NCBI GenBank assembly: GCA_035502995.1
Contig: DATJTW010000006.1
Coordinates: 1 to 64,000, forward strand
Direction of reading: 5' to 3'
Length of the DNA stretch: 64,000 bases
DNA from: CADEED01 sp035502995
GTDB taxonomy: Bacteria > Pseudomonadota > Gammaproteobacteria > Steroidobacterales > Steroidobacteraceae
Position numbers and translations under genes: made by a program
Notes under the pieces: model-generated
Database searches by the model: none
What the model saw: the letters and a program-made list of their open reading frames with translations, nothing else
What the model was told of the DNA's origin: nothing
Shown here: positions 26,301 through 34,220 of the stretch, one piece after another
How positions within the stretch are numbered: the stretch's first letter is position 1
Layout: each line of letters starts with the position of its first letter

Positions 26301-26421
26301 GCTGGTCCTGTTGCCCACGCTGCTGCGCCTCATCGAGCGCCCCGATCCGACGGCGGCCGCGGCCGGTTCACCGGCCAATCCGCCGGCCATTGCAACCCAA
26401 ACCCCCGCCTCCGTCGTCTGA
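23302..26421 (+). CDS. RND efflux permease (inner-membrane pump)
   Basis: 1039 residues from ATG 23302; the GTG at 23266 would add 12 residues that do not fit the family. Start pattern SLRNPAGVLVAILMVALLG and the order of twelve membrane helices with two large periplasmic loops are those of the RND superfamily. In TM4 the proton-relay site reads GQSLDTAIVMLEA, with one Asp instead of the usual Asp-Asp of drug pumps. That resembles the heavy-metal-efflux branch, although the substrate cannot be assigned. The adaptor gene follows 10 bases downstream. No outer-membrane factor gene is in this cluster. Confidence 0.88.
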   Translation: MNLTETSLRNPAGVLVAILMVALLGVFALVKLPIQLFPNIEEPVISIFTSWRAAAPTEIESEIIEPQERALQGLRGMQSLNAFANQGSAFLNLQFAVGTDMQATMLEVISRMNQLPPLPRDAQAPQISLGEDGGNGPNNTLSWFFVQLLPGTPGPIDNYRRQIEELFRNRVETIPGVANVRINFGADEELQIVFDPEKTAELGIQIPRLAQAAGNAGDISGGFVDIGRRQYTVRFAGKYSVDQFKDLVVEWRDGRPIHLGDVADIQVRRGDRSNLALQNGNPAIGIQIMKENDANVLETLTAVKAEIESMRGNELKKMGLSIAQSFDPSVFIDQAISMVTGNLFSGVVLAVLVLWYFIRDRRATLLVGLSIPICLTVTLVMLYAFGRTLNVISLAGLAFGVGQSLDTAIVMLEAIAQQREKGLNRLEATLAGAKQVWPALLASTVTAVIVFLPIVFMRDAVSQLFADLALTISIAVVASLIVSVTAIPLAASRWLNTENVHKGNDEKYAAVAGWIVRWTDSSTRRWATVAVLFVAPIVLTWALLPPLDYLPPVKRDAIDGFVQLPPGTNIDTVEREFVQPVAKRLAPYMAGTKQPALKNYYILSGPFGTNFGIRPLDEDDIDALNKLVNEDITAGFPDTQVYATQGNLFGGLGDGRNIDLQLQSSDFEGLLAAARQAQKLIQEKMPGAQVQAFQDLELAEPELRLEPDDRRLNEVGWSRGDIGTVVRALGDGMFVGEYFDGERRLDVILRASRWESPEALANTPVSTPTGNVMPLGELVRVDSTVGAGGLRRVDGHRTLGLNVSPPKELSLGQAIEALKRDVEPQIRAVLPADGAVHYEGNAGSLREALSNMAQNLSIALIALFLLLAALFRSVKDSLYVILTIPLAGFGGVLALVLLRLFTPQTLDLLTMVGFVVLMGLVVNNAILLVDQARAEIRAGTTVRAAVESALATRTRPIVLTTLTTLFGMLPLVLVPGPGSVLYRGLGTVLVGGMAVNSVFTLVLLPTLLRLIERPDPTAAAAGSPANPPAIATQTPASVV

Positions 26422-26431
26422 GAGACGCCCC

Positions 26432-27457
26432 ATGAAAAAACTGTCCACAGGGATGTTGCTGTTGCTGGCGACGGTCGCGCAGGCGGAGGACGCCGCGCCG
26501 CCCGTTCCCGTGGTCGTGACCACGGCGCGTTCCGAGAACCTCGGCGCGAACCTCTCGGCCACCGGCACGGTGGTCAGCCGCAACGACGCGCGCATCTCCG
26601 GCGAGGTCGCCGGCACGCTCGCCTGGATCGCCGAGCCCGGCACCCGCGTCGCGCGCGGCGACACGCTGGCGCGCATCGACACCGAGCGCCTCGCCCTGAC
26701 GCTGCGCGACAACGAGGCCGCGCTGAAGCGCCTCGACGCCCAACTGTCGCTGCTGACCACGCAACGCACCCGGTTGCAGACGCTGGGCAACGTCGTCTCG
26801 CAGAGCCAGCTCGACGAGGCGCTGGCGCGCGAACACATGGCGGAGCAGGACGTCGAGCAGGCGCGCGTGGCGCGCGACCGTGCGCGGCTCGATCTCGCAC
26901 GGGCCGCGGTACGCGCGCCGTTCGCCGGCGTCGTCGCCGAGCGGCTGCAGCAGTCGGGTGAATACGTCGCCGGCGGCGCGCCGCTGCTGCGGCTGGTGAA
27001 CGATCGCGATCTCGAGGTGGTGGCGCGCGCGCCGATGGGCACGGTGGACACCGTGGTCGCCGGGGCGCAGGCCAGCCTGGTCGACGGCGGCCGGCGCAGT
27101 GCCGGCCGCGTGCGCGCGGTCATCCCGGTGGGTGACGAACGGTCGCGCATGGTCGAGCTGCGTATCGCGCTGACCGACGCCTGGCGCGTCGGCACGCCGG
27201 TGCGCGTGGAGATCGCGCCGCAGAGCGTGAAGTCCGTGGTCACCGTGCCGCGCGACGCCGTGATCCTGCGGCAGGGCGCGAGCTACGTGATGCGCGTGAA
27301 GCCGGACAACACGGCCGAACGCGTCGCCGTGAACCTCGGCCCCGGCCGCGAGAACCACGTGCAGATCGACGGCAGCCTGCGCGCCGGCGATCGCGTGATC
27401 ATCCGCGGCGCGGAGCGGCTCGAGCCCGGCCAGGCGGTGAAGGTCCAACTACTGTAG
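26432..27457 (+). CDS. RND periplasmic adaptor (membrane fusion protein)
   Basis: 341 residues from ATG 26432. It has a signal peptide (LLLLATVAQA), then a lipoyl-like half-motif (GEVAGTLAWIAEPGTRVARG), a helical hairpin (about residues 85-150), the second lipoyl half (VRAPFAGVVAERLQQSGEYV), a beta-barrel and a membrane-proximal domain with a final GAERLEPGQAVKV. The adaptor links the permease at 23302 to an outer-membrane channel. The order permease-then-adaptor is the reverse of the commonest arrangement. Confidence 0.88.
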   Translation: MKKLSTGMLLLLATVAQAEDAAPPVPVVVTTARSENLGANLSATGTVVSRNDARISGEVAGTLAWIAEPGTRVARGDTLARIDTERLALTLRDNEAALKRLDAQLSLLTTQRTRLQTLGNVVSQSQLDEALAREHMAEQDVEQARVARDRARLDLARAAVRAPFAGVVAERLQQSGEYVAGGAPLLRLVNDRDLEVVARAPMGTVDTVVAGAQASLVDGGRRSAGRVRAVIPVGDERSRMVELRIALTDAWRVGTPVRVEIAPQSVKSVVTVPRDAVILRQGASYVMRVKPDNTAERVAVNLGPGRENHVQIDGSLRAGDRVIIRGAERLEPGQAVKVQLL

Positions 27458-27475
27458 GCGGGAGCCGTGCACGCG

Positions 27476-27697
27476 ATGACGAAGGGGATGGTGCCACCCG
27501 GGCCCGACGAGGCCCAGGACGATCGTGAGTCCGAATTGCCGCCGGCGCGCACGCCGACGGTGATCTGGGTGCACGACGGGCCGGTCTGCGTGGATGTCGT
27601 CGACGTGTTGCCGCACCCGGTGGCGCCAGCGAACTGCCAGTGCCAGGCGTGCGTGGCGGCGCGCCACGCGGACTGGGCGGCGCGTTTCCTCGACTAG
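27476..27697 (+). CDS. Small hypothetical protein with CxCxxC motif
   Basis: 73 residues from ATG 27476, with GGGAG eleven bases upstream; a GTG at 27467 is too near that site. No signal peptide or membrane helix. The middle is WVHDGPVCVDVVDVLPHP, and a CQCQAC cluster near the C-terminus could bind a metal. It is 18 bases after the adaptor gene and its stop codon directly abuts that of the convergent response regulator (TAGCTA at 27695-27700). I do not recognise a family. Its tight fit between neighbours favours a real gene. Confidence 0.5.
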   Translation: MTKGMVPPGPDEAQDDRESELPPARTPTVIWVHDGPVCVDVVDVLPHPVAPANCQCQACVAARHADWAARFLD

Positions 27698-28525
27698 CTA
27701 GTGCGCCCGCGGGCGCTTCAGGAAGTACTCGACCTTGTCGCGGTACGTGCGCGACAGCTTCAGTTCCTGCCCGCCCTCGAGCCTCAGGAAATATTCGCCG
27801 TTCATGTGCGCGCGCAGCGACTTCACGCGCGTCAGGTTGACGATCGTCGACCGGTGCACGCGCTGGAACAGCCGCGGATCGAGCAGGTTCTCCATCTCGC
27901 GCATCGTCGCGCGCAGGATGTGCGTGTGGCCGTTGGCGTGGATGCACAGGTAGTCGCCGGCGGCGTCCACCCATTCGATTGCCTCGACCGGCACGCGCAC
28001 GGTCTCGCGGCCGTTGCGGATCGGCAGCCAGGCCGGCACGTTGCTGTTGCCGGCCGGCGCCGCGGGATCGTCGCCGGCTTCGATCTCGCCGCTGCCACGC
28101 AGCTCGGCGAGCAGGTTCACCAGCTGGTTGCGCTCGTTGACGGCGGTGCGCTGCTCGATGAGCTCGCGCACGTGGGTCAGCGTAGCCGCGAGCCGCGCGT
28201 CGTCGACCGGCTTCAGCACGTAGTCGATGGCGCGTGCTTCGAAGGCCTGCACCGCGAAGCGGTCGTACGCGGTCACGAACACGATCATCGGCAGCTCGTG
28301 CGGCTGCAGCTCGGCGAGCACGTCGAAGCCCGACAACCCGGGCATCTGGATGTCGAGGAACACGAGGTCCGGCCGCTGCTCGCGGATCGCGGTCAGCGCC
28401 TCGCGGCCGTTGCTGCAATGGCCGACGATCTCGATGTCGCCGGCCACCTTCAGTCGCAGCTCGAGCCCGCGCCGCGACAGCGCCTCGTCGTCGACCAGCA
28501 GCGTGCGGATGCGGCGCGTCGTCAT
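27698..28525 (-). CDS. LytTR-family response regulator
   Basis: 275 residues from ATG 28525. A receiver domain (about 1-125) shows the acidic pair in VDDEA, the phospho-acceptor in VFLDIQMPG, VTAYD and the Lys in VLKPVD. After a linker (about 125-175), a LytTR DNA-binding domain (about 175-275) has VEWVDAAGDYL-like strand IEWVDAAGDYLCIH, FQRVHRSTIVNLTRV and the end LSRTYRDKVEYFLK. It lies eight bases after the histidine kinase stop. An alternative GTG start at 28537 overlaps that stop as GTGA. Together they form a LytS/LytR-type two-component system. Confidence 0.9.
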   Translation of the reverse strand: MTTRRIRTLLVDDEALSRRGLELRLKVAGDIEIVGHCSNGREALTAIREQRPDLVFLDIQMPGLSGFDVLAELQPHELPMIVFVTAYDRFAVQAFEARAIDYVLKPVDDARLAATLTHVRELIEQRTAVNERNQLVNLLAELRGSGEIEAGDDPAAPAGNSNVPAWLPIRNGRETVRVPVEAIEWVDAAGDYLCIHANGHTHILRATMREMENLLDPRLFQRVHRSTIVNLTRVKSLRAHMNGEYFLRLEGGQELKLSRTYRDKVEYFLKRPRAH

Positions 28526-28533
28526 GCCGAGGT

Positions 28534-29625
28534 TCACGTCGGTGCCACTTCGAGCGGCAGGCCGAGCTCGATGCGCAGGCCCGGCTTGTTGTCGAGCGTC
28601 GCGAAACGGTGGCGGTCCTCGTACAGCACCGACAGGCGTTCGCGCGTGTTGCGCAGCCCGACGCCGCGGCCCGCGCCCGGTCCGCCACCTGGCGTGCCGC
28701 TGCCCCCCGGCTTCACGAGCCCGGGCCCGTCGTCGCTGACCGCCAGCTCGAGCATGTTGCCGCGCGCGCGGCCCTCGACGCGGATGGTGCCGCCCTGCTC
28801 GGAGGGCGAGACGGCGTATTTCACCGCGTTCTCGATCAGCGGCTGCAGCAGCAGGCTCGGCACCAGCGCCTCCAGCGCCGCGTCCTCGATCGCGTATTCG
28901 AGTTTCAAACGGTCGCCGAAGCGCAGCTTCTCGGTGGTCAGGTACAGGTTCATCGCCTCGATCTCCTGGCGCAGCGTCACCTTCTTCATCGGGTCCTGGT
29001 CGAGCGTGTAGCGCAGGAATTCGGACAGCCGCATGACCGTCTGGTTGGCCGTGCGGTTCTCGTTGTCGAGGATCAGCGTCGAGATCGCGTTCAGCGTGTT
29101 GAACAGGAAGTGCGGGTTCAGCTGGTAACGCAGCATCTTGAGCTGGGCCTCCTGGGCCAGCGACGCGGCGCGCAGCGTCGCCTCGCGCTGCTGCTGCAGC
29201 GAGACATAGTACTTGGTGCCGAAGTAGATGCCGGCCCAGCACAGATATAGATAGGTGGCCGAGACCGCGCCGCCGAACACCTCGAACACCGTCTTGAACT
29301 CCCACTCGGGTTCGACGATGTGCTGGTAGGACAGCGTGATGATCACGCGCCAGGCGAGCGCGAGCAGGTAGCAGGTCAGCAGCGTGACGCCGAACATCAT
29401 GCGCACCGACTGCCGGTTCCACAGCCAGCGGCACACGTAACGCAGGATCAGGCTGAGGAAGAATCCGGAGACCGCGGCGATGACGATGACGTACGGATAC
29501 CCCGTCATCTTCTCGTACAGCATCGACGCCAGCAGCTGCGAGATGACGTACGCGGCCCAGCCGCCCGAATGCAGTATCCAGAACAGGGACGCGCGGTTGT
29601 AGCGCAGGGGATCGATGCCGGCCAT
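28534..29625 (-). CDS. LytS-like sensor histidine kinase
   Basis: 363 residues. The N-terminal half has about four to five membrane helices (VIVIAAVSGFFLSLILRYV, FGVTLLTCYLLALAWRVII). The phospho-acceptor region is LRYQLNPHFLFNTLNAIS (His near residue 180), diagnostic of the His_kinase family paired with LytTR regulators. The ATPase part has the N-box LIENAVKYAV and the glycine boxes DDGPGLV and GVGLRNTRERL. It is the upstream partner of the LytTR regulator. The signal it senses is unknown. Confidence 0.92.
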   Translation of the reverse strand: MAGIDPLRYNRASLFWILHSGGWAAYVISQLLASMLYEKMTGYPYVIVIAAVSGFFLSLILRYVCRWLWNRQSVRMMFGVTLLTCYLLALAWRVIITLSYQHIVEPEWEFKTVFEVFGGAVSATYLYLCWAGIYFGTKYYVSLQQQREATLRAASLAQEAQLKMLRYQLNPHFLFNTLNAISTLILDNENRTANQTVMRLSEFLRYTLDQDPMKKVTLRQEIEAMNLYLTTEKLRFGDRLKLEYAIEDAALEALVPSLLLQPLIENAVKYAVSPSEQGGTIRVEGRARGNMLELAVSDDGPGLVKPGGSGTPGGGPGAGRGVGLRNTRERLSVLYEDRHRFATLDNKPGLRIELGLPLEVAPT

Positions 29626-29692
29626 CGTGCAAAGGTACGACGGCGCGCCTCACCTCACAAACGGCCTGGCGCGGTTAACGCGCGGCTCGGCG

Positions 29693-31558
29693 CTATTTCT
29701 TCTTGGCTTTCTGCGGCTCGGGCTTGAGCGTCGCGAGCTGTCGCGGCTGGTCGAGCAGGAAACCCTGCGCGTAGTCGAGACCCACCGCGGACAACCATTC
29801 GCGCACGGCCGGCGTATCGACGCGCTTGGCGACGCACGACAGGCCGAGCACCTTCGACGCCTGCGCGATCGCGACGACCAGCGCCTGCGGCACGCGTTCC
29901 TTCATCGCGACGGCCGTGATCTTCGAATCGAGCTTGAGGAACTTCAGCGCCGGCGAGCCTAACCACCGCAGCGCGTTGTGATGCATCGTGAAGTCGTCGA
30001 GCACCACGTGGCAGCCGATCTTCTCGCAGGACACGACGAAATTGTCGACGTCGCGCACCTGCTCGACGCACGACTTCTCGGTGATCTCGAAGCCGAGCGC
30101 CTTGGCCGGCACCTTGTGGTTCTTCAGCGTCAGCGCGACGAAGCTCGCGAACTTCGGATCGGCGATCGTGCCCATGCCGACGTTCACCGAGAAACTGGCG
30201 GGTTCGGATTCCCAGACGCCGCGGTTCTGGTCCATCCAGATGACGAGCTGTTCGACGACGATGCGGTCGAGGTCGGAGTTCGCGCTCGGGTCGTGCACGT
30301 CCTGCAGCACGCGATCCGGCGCCACGCCGAACTCGTTGTCGGCATTCGCGTCGCGCACCAGCACCTCGAAGCGGCGCGTGCCGCCGGTGCCCTTCAGCTT
30401 CACCAGCTGCTGCACGTGCAGCTCGAAGACCTGGCCGTAGAACTCGAACTGGCCGGGGCCCACCGAAACGTGCTGCTCCTCGGCCTGGTACTCCGGCGCG
30501 ACGTTCATGTCGGGATCCGGCTCGACCATCGATTCGAGCAGCGCTTCGACCTCCGCGGTCTCCTCGTCGCCGGTGATCACGACGTCGTCGCTGATGCGCA
30601 CGTGCGGGATGTCGGCCGGCGGCGAATCGTCGGCGATCAGCTCGGGGATCGGATCGGCTTCGACCGGGATCTCGAGCTTCGGCAGGCGGTCCGTCTGCAC
30701 GACGCGCAGGTCGGGTCGCTTCGGCTCGGCGGCGGGACGCGCGTTCGGCTTCAGCAGGGATTTCGGATCGATGTCCGAGATCTCGAAGGCGATGGAATCG
30801 GAGTCGGCGCTGCCGGACTGGCGCTGCGGGCCGGGGCTCGGCGCGGCGGGACGGCCGGCGGCGGGCGCACCGGGCTTCGGCGGCGGGGCCTTGGCGGCGG
30901 GCGCGGGCGGTGCCTTCGCGGCCGGCGCGGCAGCGGCCGGGCGCGCGACCGGCGCGGCGGGTTTCGGCGGAGCGACCCCCGGGCGCGGCGCTGGCGCGGC
31001 CGCGGCGGGACGGGCAGCGCCCGGAGCAACCGGCGCCTTCGCCGCCGGCGCGGGAGCGGCCGGGCGCGGGGCGGGCGGACTAACTACCTTGGCGGCGGCA
31101 GCGGGCGCGGCGGCCGGCGGTGCGGCCGGAGCCGGGGCCGGCGCGGGCGCCGGCGGCTTGCGCAGGAACGCGAGCCGGCGCATCAGGTTCGTGGTGGTGG
31201 GAGAGACGAATTTCGCGGCGCCCTTCGAATCGAGGAACTTCGCGTCGGCGATGATCATCGCGATGCCGACGAGATCGTTGAGCGGCGAACGCGCGGGCAG
31301 GAACGCCGCGGCGCGGCCGTCGCCGATGTTCTGGTAGAGGTACAGCTTGTCGACGCCGGCGGACAGTGCCGAGCAGGCTTCGACCACGAGATTGTGTTCG
31401 TCGGGACCGAGCGCGCCTTCGTCGAGCCAGAGGACGTCGCCGCGTTCGTCGTGCAGCGAGATGGATTGCAGGCGGTTGCCGGAAAGCGCCTGCTTCAGCG
31501 CTTCGCCGATCGCGGCTTTCGAATCGCCGGTAGGTGTGACACTCGCACTCGCCTGCAT
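29693..31558 (-). CDS. Degenerate EAL-domain protein with Ala/Pro-rich linker
   Basis: 621 residues from ATG 31558. The N-terminal part (1-145) is a small alpha/beta domain with no clear name. Residues about 145-275 are a long Ala/Pro/Lys linker. The C-terminal EAL domain (about 370-610) keeps FEVLVRD in the EAL position, SVNVG, FEITE, VVLDDFT and LKLDSK, and QGF near the end. The glutamate of the usual AEGVE motif is Lys578 (AKRVD), and the second Glu is Asp. With that change, cyclic-di-GMP hydrolysis is unlikely, so a binding or regulatory role is more plausible. It stands alone, next to the two-component pair. Confidence 0.8.
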   Translation of the reverse strand: MQASASVTPTGDSKAAIGEALKQALSGNRLQSISLHDERGDVLWLDEGALGPDEHNLVVEACSALSAGVDKLYLYQNIGDGRAAAFLPARSPLNDLVGIAMIIADAKFLDSKGAAKFVSPTTTNLMRRLAFLRKPPAPAPAPAPAAPPAAAPAAAAKVVSPPAPRPAAPAPAAKAPVAPGAARPAAAAPAPRPGVAPPKPAAPVARPAAAAPAAKAPPAPAAKAPPPKPGAPAAGRPAAPSPGPQRQSGSADSDSIAFEISDIDPKSLLKPNARPAAEPKRPDLRVVQTDRLPKLEIPVEADPIPELIADDSPPADIPHVRISDDVVITGDEETAEVEALLESMVEPDPDMNVAPEYQAEEQHVSVGPGQFEFYGQVFELHVQQLVKLKGTGGTRRFEVLVRDANADNEFGVAPDRVLQDVHDPSANSDLDRIVVEQLVIWMDQNRGVWESEPASFSVNVGMGTIADPKFASFVALTLKNHKVPAKALGFEITEKSCVEQVRDVDNFVVSCEKIGCHVVLDDFTMHHNALRWLGSPALKFLKLDSKITAVAMKERVPQALVVAIAQASKVLGLSCVAKRVDTPAVREWLSAVGLDYAQGFLLDQPRQLATLKPEPQKAKKK

Positions 31559-31732
31559 TCGTGAAAATTCCCCGGACTTGAGCGTGCAGGGTCGCAAATC
31601 GATCGGGGATTCGCCGTGACATAGCTCGCGTTACATGACTCCGTCGCACGACGCCCGGGCGCCGTTATGTCGAATCGTGACCCGGTTCGCGCAATGGTTC
31701 ACACCGGGCCGCAGGTGCTTTCGCCCGCGGTA

Positions 31733-31769
31733 TAGCGCTGGCAAAAAATTGTCGCGGTTGTTACCGCTA
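31733..31769. promoter_or_regulatory. Imperfect inverted repeat in the promoter region of the xylanase gene
   Basis: The 301 bases from 31559 to 31859 separate the divergent EAL and xylanase genes and hold no gene. Within them, TAGCGCTGGCAA (31733-31744) and TTGTTACCGCTA (31758-31769) are inverted copies matching at 9 of 12 positions. The half sites resemble operators of LacI-family sugar regulators, which often control xylan genes. No such regulator gene is in the window. Promoter boxes cannot be assigned with confidence. Confidence 0.3.
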
Positions 31770-31859
31770 TCCCATCACATAACGTTGGGCTATGTTCGGG
31801 CGGTCGACGGTGGAAACACACCGCGACGACAAACTACTAAAGGAAGAGGGGGAATACGG

Positions 31860-34130
31860 ATGAAGAAGTCAGCGTACGCGCTCGCACGCGCGTGTCTGCT
31901 CCTGTCCGTCGCGGGAAGTGCCATCGCACAGACCGCGCCGGTCATCGTCGAAGCCGAGTCGGGAGCGCTCGGTTCCAGTCTAACTACCGCCACCGCGGGC
32001 AGCGTCACCTACATCACGACGACGGAAAACGCCGCCGTGAACCCGACGCCGTCGCGCACCGCCACGTACAACGTGACGTTCCCGGCCGCCGGCACGTACG
32101 AGCTGTACGTGCGCATCCTCACCGGGCCGAACTCCGGCAACGACGACAGTTTCTATGTCGGCAACGGCTTCAACACGTCGACCAACTGGTCGGCGGCGTA
32201 CAACACCAGCACCGGCGGTTTCACGAACCCGAATGACACCGTTCTCACCGGCGGCGGCGCCGGCCAGAACGTGTACAAGTGGGTCAAGCTCACCGGCGCG
32301 GACGGCATCGGCCCGGCGGGCTGGGTCGTGCCGGCCGGCGCGTTGACGCAGAGCTTCTCGTGGGGCTCGCGCGAAGACGGCCTCAACTTCGACAAGTTCG
32401 CGTTCGGCGTCGCCGGCGTCTGCTACAAGCTGAGCGATCTCGACGCCGGCACGAACGCGACGGGCACCTGCCCGCCGCCGCCGCCGCCGGATCCGCCGCC
32501 GTACACGCGCACCGATCCCGCGATCGCCACCGGCAACGCCAAGTATCTCGGCGCCGCGTGGAGCCCGGGCACGGCCTCGCTGAACTTCGCCAACTACTGG
32601 AACCAGATCACGCCGGAGAACGGCGGCAAATGGGGCACGGTCGAGGCGACGCGTGACGTCATGAACTGGGCCCAGGCCGACGAGTCGTATGCGCTCGCCA
32701 AGGCGCGCGGCTTCAAGTTCAAGTGGCACACGATGGTGTGGGGCAGCCAGCAGCCCGCGTGGCTGAACGCGCTGTCGCCCGCCGAGCAGCTCGAGGAGAT
32801 CCAGGAGTGGTACGCGGCCGTCGCGGCCCGTTACCCGGACATCGACCAGATGGACGTGGTCAACGAGCCGCTGCACGCACCGCCGCCGTACATCAATGCG
32901 CTGGGCGGCGCCGGCGCCACCGGCTGGGACTGGATCATCAAGTCCTTCGAGATGGCGCGGCAGTACTTCCCGCACACGCAGCTGCTGATCAACGACTACA
33001 GCATCACGAACGACGGCAACGCGACCACGCGTTACCTGCAGATCGTGAACCTGCTGAAGGACCGCGGCCTGATCGACGGCATCGGCGACCAGGTGCATGC
33101 GTTCTCCACGACGGAAGCGGCGCCGATGCCGAACCATCGCGCGAACCTGGATCGCCTCGCCGCGACCGGGCTGCCGATCTACGGCTCGGAGTTCGACCTC
33201 GACGGCGTGGCCTTCGGCGTGATCAACAACGAAGTGCAGGTCGCCAACTACCAGCGCGTGTTCCCGGTGTTCTGGGAGCATCCGTCGGTCAAGGGCATCA
33301 CGATCTGGGGCTACGTGCGCGGCTTCCACTGGCGCAACTCGCAGGGTGACTGGCTGCTGTATCCGAACGGCGGTGAACGCCCGGCGTTGCAGTGGCTGAT
33401 CCGCTACGTGCAGAACCTCCCGGCCACCGTCACGGCGGGCCAGAAGTTCAGCGTCAGTGAAACCGCCGCCGGCGGCACCGCGATCGGCAACGTGCTCGCC
33501 ACGGACCCGGATGCGGGCACCGTGTTCTCGCAGTGGCAGCTGACGGATCCGAGCGGCAAGTTCGCGATCGATCCGGTGACGGGCACGCTGAGCCTCAAGG
33601 CCGATGCGACGCTCGACTTCGAGACCACCACCGCGTACACGGTGCAGGTCTCGGTGTGGGACGGCTACAACCGCAGCGCCGCGGCCTCCGTGGCCATCAA
33701 GGTGACGAACGAGAACGACAGCGCGCCGGCGATCACGGCGGGCCAGGCGTTCAGCATCACCGACGGCTATAAGCAGATCATCGCGGAGATCGAAGTCTCC
33801 GATCCGGACGACATCAACCAGATCGGCTTCACGAAGTTCAAGAACTTCAAGATCGTCAGTGGCGATCCGGGCAAGGTCTTCAAGCTGCGCAAGGACGGCG
33901 AGCTCGAAGTGTTCGCGAAGGAGATCGACTGGTCGAAGTCGGGCTACACGCTCGGCGCGACGGTCGGTGACGGCGTGAACACGAGCGCGGTGGAGACCAT
34001 CTCCATCTCGATCCCGAACCAGGTCGAGCTGTGCGTCGACGACGTCGTGCAGGTCACGGTGCCGAAGGCACAGGCGGCGAAGATCGTCGCGGCCGGTGCG
34101 GATCTCGGCAAGTGCAAGTACTGGGAATGA
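31860..34130 (+). CDS. Modular GH10 endo-1,4-beta-xylanase with CBM and cadherin-like domain
   Basis: 756 residues from ATG 31860, after an AGAGGGGGAA ribosome-binding site. Order: signal peptide ending at AIAQ; a carbohydrate-binding-like domain (about 25-190, VIVEAESGALGSS); a Pro-rich linker (PPPPPPDPPP, about 205); the GH10 catalytic domain (about 220-510); a cadherin-like repeat (about 520-625); and a C-terminal domain. The GH10 acid/base is Glu336 (DVVNEPLH) and the nucleophile is Glu444 (IYGSEFD); WHTMVWGSQ is also conserved. It cleaves xylan outside the cell. The gene is monocistronic, with a strong terminator after it. Confidence 0.9.
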   Translation: MKKSAYALARACLLLSVAGSAIAQTAPVIVEAESGALGSSLTTATAGSVTYITTTENAAVNPTPSRTATYNVTFPAAGTYELYVRILTGPNSGNDDSFYVGNGFNTSTNWSAAYNTSTGGFTNPNDTVLTGGGAGQNVYKWVKLTGADGIGPAGWVVPAGALTQSFSWGSREDGLNFDKFAFGVAGVCYKLSDLDAGTNATGTCPPPPPPDPPPYTRTDPAIATGNAKYLGAAWSPGTASLNFANYWNQITPENGGKWGTVEATRDVMNWAQADESYALAKARGFKFKWHTMVWGSQQPAWLNALSPAEQLEEIQEWYAAVAARYPDIDQMDVVNEPLHAPPPYINALGGAGATGWDWIIKSFEMARQYFPHTQLLINDYSITNDGNATTRYLQIVNLLKDRGLIDGIGDQVHAFSTTEAAPMPNHRANLDRLAATGLPIYGSEFDLDGVAFGVINNEVQVANYQRVFPVFWEHPSVKGITIWGYVRGFHWRNSQGDWLLYPNGGERPALQWLIRYVQNLPATVTAGQKFSVSETAAGGTAIGNVLATDPDAGTVFSQWQLTDPSGKFAIDPVTGTLSLKADATLDFETTTAYTVQVSVWDGYNRSAAASVAIKVTNENDSAPAITAGQAFSITDGYKQIIAEIEVSDPDDINQIGFTKFKNFKIVSGDPGKVFKLRKDGELEVFAKEIDWSKSGYTLGATVGDGVNTSAVETISISIPNQVELCVDDVVQVTVPKAQAAKIVAAGADLGKCKYWE

Positions 34131-34165
34131 TCGACTGAGCCGAAAGGCTCGGTGCTGAAAAGCAG

Positions 34166-34199
34166 AAGGGCCGGTCCGCGAGGACCGGCCCTTTCTTTT
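34166..34199 (+). terminator. Intrinsic terminator after the xylanase gene
   Basis: A perfect GC-rich stem (AAGGGCCGGTCC at 34166-34177, paired with 34182-34193) has a GCGA tetraloop and is followed by TTTCTTTT. It ends the xylanase transcript. Read on the other strand it has an AAGG run only, so it works mainly rightward. Confidence 0.9.
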
Positions 34200-34220
34200 G
34201 CGCAGTCGGCGCGAGGAAGA

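Noticed and set aside
28526..29653. N-terminal extension of the LytTR regulator
   Set aside because: The upstream part reads through the histidine kinase gene in another phase; the receiver domain begins at the ATG at 28525.
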